Assembly (NCBI GenBank): GCA_045637485.1
Contig: JAZTZK010000137.1
Span: forward strand, 1-10,612
From: UBA2862 sp045637485
Lineage (GTDB): Bacteria; Bacillota; Clostridia; Christensenellales; Aristaeellaceae
Length of the DNA stretch: 10,612 bases
Direction: 5' to 3'
Part shown: piece by piece, positions 1 through 6,441 of the stretch
Numbering within the stretch: position 1 is the stretch's first letter
How the letters are laid out: the number at the start of each line of letters is the position of its first letter
Program-made: the position numbers and the translations under genes
The notes under the pieces: generated by a model
Told to the model about the DNA's origin: nothing
The model's input: only the letters and a program-made list of their open reading frames with translations
The model's database searches: none

Positions 1-316
1 CAACCTGTGGGCGACGTACTGTACGCCCTGCAAGCAGGAGCTGCCCCATTTCAGCGCGCTGTACAAGGCGCACGAGGGCGACATTGCCATGATAGCCGTG
101 CATCCCTCGCTGGTGACGGACGACCCGGAGGAATACCTGTCCGACAAGGGCTACGCCATGCCCTTTGCCACCGACGCGGACGACGCCGTGAATGCCATCG
201 TGGGCGGCACCGGCACGCTGCCCCAGACCATTGTGCTGAATCGCAGGGGAGAGGTGGTGTACAACGCCATCGGCTCGGTTACCCCGGAGATCCTTGACGC
301 GCTGTACGCGGAGGCG
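1..316 (+). repeat. Direct repeat, copy 1 of thioredoxin domain
   Basis: This is copy 1 of an in-frame direct repeat with a 507-base (169-codon) period; the partner is 508-823. The two copies differ at nine of 316 positions by hand alignment (100, 103, 106, 136, 160, 184, 193, 232, 295), all at third codon positions. Only the change at 160 alters the protein (Met to Ile). The left end is set by the window edge, so the true repeat may be longer. Confidence 0.95.
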
Positions 317-832
317 GGCGGCGCAGACGCCGGACAGGTCGGCGAAGCACCCGCGGTAGAGGAAGCGGCGGCGACCTCTGCCGAGCGCTACGACAGCGAC
401 GCGCCCCTCGGACACGAGGTGGGCCAGCAGCTGCCGGATTTCACGCTGACCTGCTACGACGGCAGTGAATTCCACCTGGCCGACCAGCGGGGGAAGGTCA
501 CGATCATCAACCTGTGGGCGACGTACTGTACGCCCTGCAAGCAGGAGCTGCCCCATTTCAGCGCGCTGTACAAGGCGCACGAGGGCGACATTGCCATGAT
601 AGCCGTACACCCTTCGCTGGTGACGGACGACCCGGAGGAATATCTGTCCGACAAGGGCTACGCCATACCCTTTGCCACCGACGCGGACGATGCCGTGAAC
701 GCCATCGTGGGCGGCACCGGCACGCTGCCCCAGACCATCGTGCTGAATCGCAGGGGAGAGGTGGTGTACAACGCCATCGGCTCGGTTACCCCGGAGATCC
801 TCGACGCGCTGTACGCGGAGGCGAACGGGTGA
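2..832 (+). CDS. Tandem thioredoxin-like (TlpA/ResA-type) protein, 5' end missing
   Basis: The reading frame is open from base 2, so the gene starts before the window; 276 residues and the stop (830-832) are present. Two thioredoxin-fold domains are seen. The first, cut at its start, has the redox motif CTPC at residues 7-10 (bases 20-31). The second has the same motif at bases 527-538, preceded by the usual AhpC/TSA-Redoxin-like lead-in (LPDFTLTCYDGSEFHL, then KVTIINLWATYC). Both carry the cis-proline region GTLPQTIVLNRRGEVV. An Ala/Glu-rich linker of about 40 residues separates them, as in exported or surface-anchored proteins. The family reduces or exchanges disulfides outside the membrane; export here is inferred because the N-terminus is missing. 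The domains are almost identical over 105 residues (one Met/Ile change). Further copies could lie upstream. The substrate is unknown. Confidence 0.88.
   Translation, partial: NLWATYCTPCKQELPHFSALYKAHEGDIAMIAVHPSLVTDDPEEYLSDKGYAMPFATDADDAVNAIVGGTGTLPQTIVLNRRGEVVYNAIGSVTPEILDALYAEAGGADAGQVGEAPAVEEAAATSAERYDSDAPLGHEVGQQLPDFTLTCYDGSEFHLADQRGKVTIINLWATYCTPCKQELPHFSALYKAHEGDIAMIAVHPSLVTDDPEEYLSDKGYAIPFATDADDAVNAIVGGTGTLPQTIVLNRRGEVVYNAIGSVTPEILDALYAEANG
508..823 (+). repeat. Direct repeat, copy 2 of thioredoxin domain
   Basis: This is copy 2 of the 507-base-period repeat whose first copy is 1-316. Similarity ends at the final GAGGCG (818-823): after it copy 1 continues into the Ala/Glu-rich linker, while copy 2 encodes Asn-Gly and stops. 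The sequence before 508 has no partner in view because copy 1 is cut by the window edge. Confidence 0.95.
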
Positions 833-870
833 TTTGGCGGATGCGTTTGGATTTGAAAACGGATTCTTAC

Positions 871-879
871 AGGAAGGAG
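871..879 (+). promoter_or_regulatory. Ribosome binding site deciding the Nudix start
   Basis: AGGAAGGAG lies five bases before the ATG at 885. It supports that ATG over the in-frame TTG at 834, which is two bases after the stop of the thioredoxin gene and would add 17 residues without a comparable site in front of it. Confidence 0.8.
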
Positions 880-884
880 CAGGT

Positions 885-1487
885 ATGCCGATGGAACCTG
901 TTGCGGAGATCAAAATAGAGCTTCAGGACACGCAATGGCCGCTGACCTATACCGATCATGACCGGGAGATCGTGCGCGCGATCGTCGTGGATGACGCGGA
1001 CAGCTATTATTTTGTCAGGGCCGTGCGGGAGGACGAGTTCGGCGCGGCGACGCTGATCGAAACATCGGGCGGGGGTGTTGAGCCCGGCGAGAGTCTCGAC
1101 GCGGCGATCCGCAGGGAGCTCAGGGAGGAGCTCGGCGTAGAGGTGGAAATCCTCGACAGAATCGGCGTTGTGAGCGACTACTACAATCTGATCCATCGGC
1201 ACAACATCAATCACTACTATCTCTGCCGCGTCAGTGCCTTTGGCAGCAGATGCCTGACGCAGGACGAAGCCGACAAATTCCACCTTTCCACGATGAAGCT
1301 GGGCTACGAAGAAGCTGTGAAGGAATATGAAAGGTGCGCGTGCACCCGGCTGGGCAGGCTCATCGCCAATCGGGAGCTGCCGGTTCTGAAGCGGGCGAGG
1401 ACGCTGATGGAGCGCTTTAATGACACCGCGCGTCAGGACGGGCGGGAAACCGTCGATACAATAGTCCCGCAAGGGATACATGATTAA
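885..1487 (+). CDS. Nudix hydrolase
   Basis: A 200-residue protein with a complete Nudix box at residues 63-85 (bases 1071-1139): G63, E69, then REL-R-EE-L-G-V at 77-85, matching GX5EX7REUXEEXGU. The acidic residues E78, E81 and E82 are the expected Mg2+ ligands. Family members cleave nucleoside diphosphates linked to another group (NTPs, ADP-ribose, nucleotide sugars, dinucleoside or inositol polyphosphates); the substrate cannot be read here. The N-terminal strand region (residues 28-47) leads into the box as in other Nudix folds, and a C-terminal helical tail of about 80 residues follows. It has no signal peptide, so it should be cytoplasmic. The stop is 14 bases before the PPK2 start, suggesting one transcript. 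The gap to the upstream thioredoxin gene is 52 bases. Confidence 0.9.
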   Translation: MPMEPVAEIKIELQDTQWPLTYTDHDREIVRAIVVDDADSYYFVRAVREDEFGAATLIETSGGGVEPGESLDAAIRRELREELGVEVEILDRIGVVSDYYNLIHRHNINHYYLCRVSAFGSRCLTQDEADKFHLSTMKLGYEEAVKEYERCACTRLGRLIANRELPVLKRARTLMERFNDTARQDGRETVDTIVPQGIHD

Positions 1488-1501
1488 AGGGAGGTATTGC
1501 A

Positions 1502-2383
1502 ATGCTCAAGGAGTACAGGTATGACGGAAGCAGGACTTTCAAGCTGTCCAAGGTGTCGACCGATGAAACGAGCTTCGAATCGGATCGAAAGAAAGCCGAA
1601 GAGAAGATGGAGAAGAACTTCGAGAAGATTCAGGAGCTTCAGAGCAAGCTGTATGCGGAAAAGAAAGAGGGCCTCATACTGCTCTTTCAGGCTATGGACG
1701 CAGCCGGAAAGGACGGGACGATTGCCGCCGTTCTCACCTGCCTGTCTCCCCATGGCGTCAATGAGTGCGCGTTCAAGGCGCCTTCCTCGACGGATCAGGC
1801 CCACGATTACCTGTGGCGGATCGAGCAGCAGGTTCCGATGAAGGGCGATATCGCGATCTTCAACCGTTCGCACTATGAAGAGCTGTTGATCTACCGGGTA
1901 AAGGAGCTTTGGAAGAACCAGGCCCATGCGGACAGGATCGATACAAAGTCGCTGCTGGAAGACAGGTATGAGGACATCCGAAACTACGAGCGGTACCTGT
2001 GGCACAACAGCATCCGGACCGTCAAGATCTTCCTGAACGTCTCCAAGAAGGAGCAGGCGCGGCGCTTCCTTTCGCGGATCGAAGAACCGGAAAAGAACTG
2101 GAAGTTTTCAGGCGCTGACTTCGAGGAGCGCAAATACTGGGACGACTACCAGGAAGCCTTTGAGATCGCGATCAACAGGACGGCCACAAAGGAAGCACCT
2201 TGGTATGTCGTGCCGGCCGATCACAAGTGGTACATGCGCCTCGTCGTCAGCGAGATCATACTGCACACCCTCAAGGATATGGATCCAAAGTATCCCATCG
2301 TGACTGAGGAGAGGCTCAAGGAATTCGCAGGCTACAAGGCGATACTGGAAAAGGAACTCGGAAAGGGCGGGAAAAAGGATTGA
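1502..2383 (+). CDS. PPK2-family polyphosphate kinase / polyphosphate:nucleotide phosphotransferase
   Basis: A 293-residue protein of usual PPK2 length. It has the PPK2 Walker A segment AMDAAGKDGT (residues 64-73, lysine K70), the Walker B-like segment IFNRSHYEE (119-127), a basic lid region with KKEQARRFLSRIEEPEKNWK (182-201), and a PWYVVPADHKWY segment (233-244). PPK2 enzymes move phosphate between inorganic polyphosphate and nucleotides, in the cytoplasm, often making ATP or GTP from lower phosphates. The C-terminal part resembles the subgroup called polyphosphate:nucleotide phosphotransferase (PPK2-related 1), but class I, II or III cannot be settled by eye. The N-terminal 50 residues are highly charged and helical. 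The start is supported by AAAGGGAGG at 1486-1494, seven bases before the ATG. The near neighbour is a Nudix hydrolase. No PPK1 or exopolyphosphatase gene is in view. Confidence 0.93.
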   Translation: MLKEYRYDGSRTFKLSKVSTDETSFESDRKKAEEKMEKNFEKIQELQSKLYAEKKEGLILLFQAMDAAGKDGTIAAVLTCLSPHGVNECAFKAPSSTDQAHDYLWRIEQQVPMKGDIAIFNRSHYEELLIYRVKELWKNQAHADRIDTKSLLEDRYEDIRNYERYLWHNSIRTVKIFLNVSKKEQARRFLSRIEEPEKNWKFSGADFEERKYWDDYQEAFEIAINRTATKEAPWYVVPADHKWYMRLVVSEIILHTLKDMDPKYPIVTEERLKEFAGYKAILEKELGKGGKKD

Positions 2384-2500
2384 TCGTTTTCGCCGGAAAA
2401 TCAAGAGCCGCTTATATTGGCACAATGAAAAACAAAACGGGAAATGTACCTTTGCGCATTCAGGCAAACAGACTGACAGGTATTGCATTGCTGTACGGCG

Positions 2501-2505
2501 AGGAG
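2501..2505 (+). promoter_or_regulatory. Ribosome binding site favouring the MATE start at 2516
   Basis: AGGAG lies ten bases before the ATG at 2516. This spacing is slightly long but the site is better than anything before the in-frame ATG at 2543, where the conserved MTDMTEGNP-type start of many MATE proteins begins. The start at 2543 therefore remains possible. The in-frame TTG at 2483 has no good site. Confidence 0.55.
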
Positions 2506-2515
2506 TAGGCAACCG

Positions 2516-3901
2516 ATGCGGATTCGGAATCGCGGGCATTATATGACGGATATGACCGAGGGCAACCCCTGGGGGCTGCTGCTCCGGTTCATGGTCCCGC
2601 TGCTGGTGGGCAACCTGTTCCAGCAGGTTTACAGCATGGTGGATATGATGATTGTCGGCCGCTTCGTGGGGCCGGACGCCCTGGCGGCGGTCGGCGCGAC
2701 GAGTTCGCTGAACTTCCTGTTCTTTTCGCTGTGCAACGGTCTGGCCGGCGGCGTGGGCATACTGATCGCCCAGGCCTTTGGCGCCGATCAACCCGCCACG
2801 GTCAAGCGGGTGATCACCAATGCCGTATACATCATGGTCGCCTCGGCGCTGATCATGGGCGCACTGGGCTTTTGCCTTTCACGGACGGTGCTGGGGCTGC
2901 TGGGGACGCCTGAAAACATCATCGACCAGTCCGTCGTCTATATGCGGGTGATGTGCGCGGGCGTGGTGGCGGTGTCCATGTACAACTGCATCGCGTCCAT
3001 ATTGCGGGGCGTCGGCGATTCCAGGACGCCGCTGTTCTTCCTGGTGGTCTCCAGCTTCCTCAACGTGTTTCTCGATCTGTTCTTTATCAGGCGCTTGCGC
3101 TGGGGGGTGGGCGGCGCGGCGGCGGCCACCGTCATCTCCCAGCTGCTCTCCGCCGTGGGATGCATCGTATACGCCTTGGGGCACAACCCCATGTTCACCA
3201 TAGACAGGACCCTCTGGAAGCCGGATGCGACGCTGATACGGCAGTGCTTTCGCATCGGCGTGCCGCTGGCGGCCCAGTCTTCCATGATCGCGCTGTCGCT
3301 GATCGTGCTTCAATCGGTGGTCAACAGCTTCGGCTCGGTGGTAGGCGCGGCCTTTACGGCCACCAGTCGCGTGGAGGCGCTGGTTCAGCAGCCCTACGGC
3401 TCGCTGTTTGCCGCGCTTTCCACCTTCACCGGCCAGAATATTGGCGCCAACCGGCAGGAGCGGGTCAGCCAGGGCTTTAGGCAGGCGCTGTTGCTCATGC
3501 TCGCCTTCTCGGCGGTCATCACGCTGCTTCTGCAGCTGTTCAGCCCCCAGGTGATGCGTCTGTTTGTGGACGCGGAGCAGGGCGCGGAGGTCATTCGCTA
3601 TGGCGCCCGCGGCCTCAGGCTCACCAGCTGGTTCCTGGTCGCCCTGGGTATGATCTACATCTGCCGGGGCGTGCTGAACGGGGCGGGGGACAGCGCCTAT
3701 TCCCTGATCTCCGGCGCATGCGAGATGACGGGGCGCATAGCCTTTCCCAAGCCACTGACGATGATCCCTTCCATCGGTGTCTGGGGCATCTGGCTGGGCA
3801 CAGCCTTCACATGGACGCTGGTGGCCGTTGCCAGCTACCTGCGCTATCGCAGCGGCACCTGGCGCAAAAAGGCGGCGATTACACGTCAGCCGAGCGACTG
3901 A
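2516..3901 (+). CDS. MATE-family efflux transporter
   Basis: A 461-residue integral membrane protein with the two-half pattern of MATE antiporters, which export cationic drugs or metabolites in exchange for Na+ or H+. The first half begins with TDMTEGNPWGLLLRFMVPLL and has the QQVYSMVDMMIVGRFVGPDAL segment (residues 36-56). The second half begins near residue 245 with RIGVPLAAQSSM and has TFTGQNIGANRQERVSQG (303-320), the equivalent conserved loop. Near the end GACEMTGRIAF (400-410) and GVWGIWLGTAFTW (421-433) are typical of the family. About twelve hydrophobic segments are visible and the length is normal. It begins 132 bases after the PPK2 stop, in a gap with no terminator or promoter that I can defend. 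The subfamily (NorM-, DinF- or MepA-like) and substrate are not clear from sequence alone. Confidence 0.93.
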   Translation: MRIRNRGHYMTDMTEGNPWGLLLRFMVPLLVGNLFQQVYSMVDMMIVGRFVGPDALAAVGATSSLNFLFFSLCNGLAGGVGILIAQAFGADQPATVKRVITNAVYIMVASALIMGALGFCLSRTVLGLLGTPENIIDQSVVYMRVMCAGVVAVSMYNCIASILRGVGDSRTPLFFLVVSSFLNVFLDLFFIRRLRWGVGGAAAATVISQLLSAVGCIVYALGHNPMFTIDRTLWKPDATLIRQCFRIGVPLAAQSSMIALSLIVLQSVVNSFGSVVGAAFTATSRVEALVQQPYGSLFAALSTFTGQNIGANRQERVSQGFRQALLLMLAFSAVITLLLQLFSPQVMRLFVDAEQGAEVIRYGARGLRLTSWFLVALGMIYICRGVLNGAGDSAYSLISGACEMTGRIAFPKPLTMIPSIGVWGIWLGTAFTWTLVAVASYLRYRSGTWRKKAAITRQPSD

Positions 3902-4014
3902 AGCATCGATTGCCGCCTTCCTCATGAGCAGGATCAGGAGATTTACTGCCGGTTCGAATTGACGATGGGTAGAGCGCTCCCTTCCGATCGGCGGATATAT
4001 GGAGGTTTCCAATA

Positions 4015-6180
4015 ATGCAGAACCAAAACAGCATGCACAGACAAAACAGCGCGCGTAGAAAGTACGCCTTCATACTGTGCCTGATCGGTCTGGCCATCAA
4101 TTACATTCTCGCGCATCTGGCGACGAGCCTGAAGCTGCCGCTTTACCTCGACAACATCGGCAGCGCCATGTCCGCTGCCCTGGGTGGATATATCCCTGGA
4201 ATTATCGTCGGCTTTTTCACCAATTTGATCAATGGCATCGGGGATTATACCACTACATACTACGGGTCTTTGACGATCCTGATCGCCATTGTCTCCGCGT
4301 GGTATTCCAGCAAGGGTTACTACAGCTTCAAAAAGCCGTGGCGGCTGCTGGCCATCATTGCCACCTTTGCGCTGATCGGGGGCGGGCTTGGTTCGGTGCT
4401 CACCTGGACGTTGTACGGCTTTCAATTTGGATCCGGTCTGTCTGCGCCGCTGGCCATGCGCATTCATGCCGGCAGCGGCTTGAGCGAATTTTGGTCCCAG
4501 TTTACTGCGGATATGCTGATCGACCTCGTAGACAAGACCATCACGGTGCTGGTCGTCGCCATCATTGTAAACGCGATACCCACGTCCTTTAAGGATCGAT
4601 GCTATTTCACGGGCTGGCAGCAATCCCCTCTCTCCAGAGAGCGGCGCCTGGCTGCCGGTAAGAAGCGGTTGCGTTTTCTCTCCCTGCGCTCAAAGATCGT
4701 CCTGCTGGTGACGTCGGCCATGCTGATCATTGCCGCCATCGTTACGGTCATCAGCTTTGGCCATTTCAGAACGGCGGCCATTGAAGACCAAAAGGCACTG
4801 GCCTGGGGCGTGGCCAATGTGGCGTCTGACGCCACCGACGGGGACCGCGTGCCGGATTACCTGGCCCGGGGTGAAGCCGCCGAGGGCTATGCCCGTGTCG
4901 ACAAGCGCTTCAACGACCTTGCGAGAAGCACCGAGAGCCTGCAATATGTTTATGCCTATCAGATCCGCGAGGATGGCTGCCACGTGGTATTCGACGCCGA
5001 TACACCCGATACCCCCGGTGGTGAACCGGGAGACATCGTTGAATTTGACGAGGATTTCAGGCAGCAGCTGCCAGATTTGCTGGCTGGAAAGGAAATCGAA
5101 CCCATCATCGCAAACGGCCAGTTCGGCTGGCTGCTGACGGTATACAAGCCGGTATACGACAGCCAGGGCGTCTGCCAGTGCTATGTGGGCGTGGATGTCA
5201 GCATGGCGCATATCATCAAGAACGGGTATGAATTCCTGGCCCGCGTGGTATCCCTGTTCTTCGGCTTCTTCCTGATGCTGTTGACCGTCGCCATCTGGTT
5301 CGCAGAATACAATATCATATGGCCGATCAACGCCCTGGATATCGCCACAGGTTATTCCTCCTATGCCAACCAGGAAGCCCGGGCGGATACCCTGAAGTGC
5401 ATACGGGAATTGGATATCCACACCGGGGATGAGATCGAAAACCTGTATCACTCGGTAACCCGGACGACCGAAGATATGGTGACCACCATCGAGAGCATGG
5501 AGCACCAGAGCGAGGTCATCTCGAAACTGCAAAACGGCCTGATCATGGTGCTGGCGGACATGGTGGAGAGCCGCGACAAGTGCACCGGCGACCATGTGCG
5601 CAAGACCGCCGCCTATACGGGCATCATCATGCGCCAGCTGAAGAAGGAGGACATCTACACCGACCAGCTAACGGAGGAATTCATTTACGATGTGGTCAAT
5701 TCAGCGCCGCTGCATGACATCGGAAAGATTCAGGTCTCCGACGCGATACTGAACAAGCCCGGCAAGCTGACGGACGAGGAGTTCGAGATTATGAAGACCC
5801 ATACCACCGCCGGCGCGGAGGTGATCGCCCACGCCATGGACATGGTCTCCGAGGAAAACTCCGGCTACCTGATGGAGGCGATGAACCTGGCGCACTACCA
5901 CCACGAAAAGTGGAACGGCGCGGGCTATCCCTGCGGCCTGAAGGGGGAGGATATACCGCTGTCGGCGCGCATCATGGCCGTGGCCGACGTGTTTGACGCC
6001 CTCGTTTCCAGGCGCAGCTACAAGGACGGGTTCCCCTTCGAAAAGGCCATGGCGATCATACAGGAGGGCTCCGGCAGCCACTTCGATCCCAAAATCGCGG
6101 AGGCGTTCATGCATGCCTCGGACGAGGTGCGCGCCGTGATGAACAGCAACATGGAGATAAAGGATATGCCGCGCAGTTAA
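4015..6180 (+). CDS. Membrane sensor with ECF-S-like N-terminus and HD-GYP c-di-GMP phosphodiesterase domain
   Basis: A 721-residue protein. Residues 17-190 hold about five membrane segments; LPLYLDNIGSAMSAALGGYI (41-60) and GIIVGFFTNLINGIGD (62-77) resemble substrate-binding S components of ECF vitamin transporters. A further membrane helix (227-248) leads to an extracytoplasmic region (250-408) ending in VYKPVYDSQGVCQCYVGVDV, typical of Cache/PDC sensors. A last helix (409-430) is followed by a HAMP-like linker (435-495) and the HD-GYP domain (about 505-715). Catalytic signatures are intact: HD in LHDIGK (567-568), HHE (629-631) and GYP (637-639) within NGAGYP, and D658. HD-GYP enzymes hydrolyse cyclic di-GMP to pGpG or GMP, so external signals probably lower c-di-GMP in the cell. 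GGAGG at 4001-4005 lies nine bases before the start. There is no GGDEF domain in view. The ligand is unknown. Confidence 0.92.
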   Translation: MQNQNSMHRQNSARRKYAFILCLIGLAINYILAHLATSLKLPLYLDNIGSAMSAALGGYIPGIIVGFFTNLINGIGDYTTTYYGSLTILIAIVSAWYSSKGYYSFKKPWRLLAIIATFALIGGGLGSVLTWTLYGFQFGSGLSAPLAMRIHAGSGLSEFWSQFTADMLIDLVDKTITVLVVAIIVNAIPTSFKDRCYFTGWQQSPLSRERRLAAGKKRLRFLSLRSKIVLLVTSAMLIIAAIVTVISFGHFRTAAIEDQKALAWGVANVASDATDGDRVPDYLARGEAAEGYARVDKRFNDLARSTESLQYVYAYQIREDGCHVVFDADTPDTPGGEPGDIVEFDEDFRQQLPDLLAGKEIEPIIANGQFGWLLTVYKPVYDSQGVCQCYVGVDVSMAHIIKNGYEFLARVVSLFFGFFLMLLTVAIWFAEYNIIWPINALDIATGYSSYANQEARADTLKCIRELDIHTGDEIENLYHSVTRTTEDMVTTIESMEHQSEVISKLQNGLIMVLADMVESRDKCTGDHVRKTAAYTGIIMRQLKKEDIYTDQLTEEFIYDVVNSAPLHDIGKIQVSDAILNKPGKLTDEEFEIMKTHTTAGAEVIAHAMDMVSEENSGYLMEAMNLAHYHHEKWNGAGYPCGLKGEDIPLSARIMAVADVFDALVSRRSYKDGFPFEKAMAIIQEGSGSHFDPKIAEAFMHASDEVRAVMNSNMEIKDMPRS

Positions 6181-6204
6181 GGCGGTCGGAAGGCGAGTGT
6201 TTTT

Positions 6205-6245
6205 CCGCTGCGAAGCAAGTTCCTAAAGGACTTGCTTCGCAGCGG
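6205..6245. repeat. Perfect 16-bp inverted repeat (hairpin) after the HD-GYP gene
   Basis: Arms at 6205-6220 and 6230-6245 are exact reverse complements (16 of 16). Inside, CC (6222-6223) can pair with GG (6228-6229) around a TAAA loop, with T6221 bulged. The stem starts 25 bases after the HD-GYP stop. A run of five T's (6200-6204) lies before the hairpin on the + strand and none follows, so it is not a textbook intrinsic terminator in either direction. It may stabilise the 3' end of the mRNA, act as a Rho-related or weak terminator, or be a copy of a dispersed palindromic repeat. The rest of the 261-base gap (6181-6441) shows no gene. Confidence 0.8.
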
Positions 6246-6393
6246 ATAAGGCGTCGCCGGATTTGCCGACGTATTGCGCGGTGTTTTCTTGAGCGATATT
6301 TCTGTGGGCTTTTTTTCATGCTTGCCGCGTCATGTCCCTTGAGCTTTCGCCCGCCGGTCTTCGGTATCGCGCCTTGCCGGAGGAAGCCGAGCC

Positions 6394-6409
6394 ACAGCGC
6401 CTGCGCTGT
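6394..6409. repeat. Short inverted repeat before the peptidase gene
   Basis: ACAGCGC and GCGCTGT are separated by two bases, giving a likely six-bp stem with a CCTG loop. It ends 17 bases before the ribosome binding site (AAGGAG, 6427-6432) of the peptidase gene. It could be an operator or a leader hairpin, but such short palindromes also occur by chance in GC-rich DNA. Confidence 0.4.
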
Positions 6410-6441
6410 TTCAACCTGAGCAGTACAAGGAGAGAGGATCC

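Noticed and set aside
514..918. A + strand frame overlapping the second thioredoxin copy and entering the Nudix gene
   Set aside because: The same shadow frame appears in the first repeat copy (7-297) only because the DNA is duplicated. All nine copy differences fall at third positions of the thioredoxin frame, so that frame is the one under selection.
2413..2422. TATATT and TTGGCA in the gap before the MATE gene as promoter elements
   Set aside because: Neither has a matching partner hexamer at a 16-18 base spacing, so no promoter can be supported.
3959..3964. TTGACG as a -35 for the HD-GYP gene
   Set aside because: At 17-base spacing the -10 position reads TTCCGA; the nearest TATAT is too far downstream.
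2879..4012. Long open frame on the minus strand (377 codons) opposite the MATE gene
   Set aside because: Its translation is low-complexity, rich in His, Arg, Gln and Ala, with no recognisable domain, and it lies opposite a clear MATE gene. It is a by-product of GC-rich codon use.
4690..5595. Minus-strand open frame of 301 codons opposite the HD-GYP gene
   Set aside because: No family resemblance, and the + strand encodes a well-supported sensor protein over the whole interval.
6310..6316. Run of seven T's as a terminator for the HD-GYP gene
   Set aside because: No convincing GC-rich stem lies just before it; the strong hairpin is about 65 bases further upstream.
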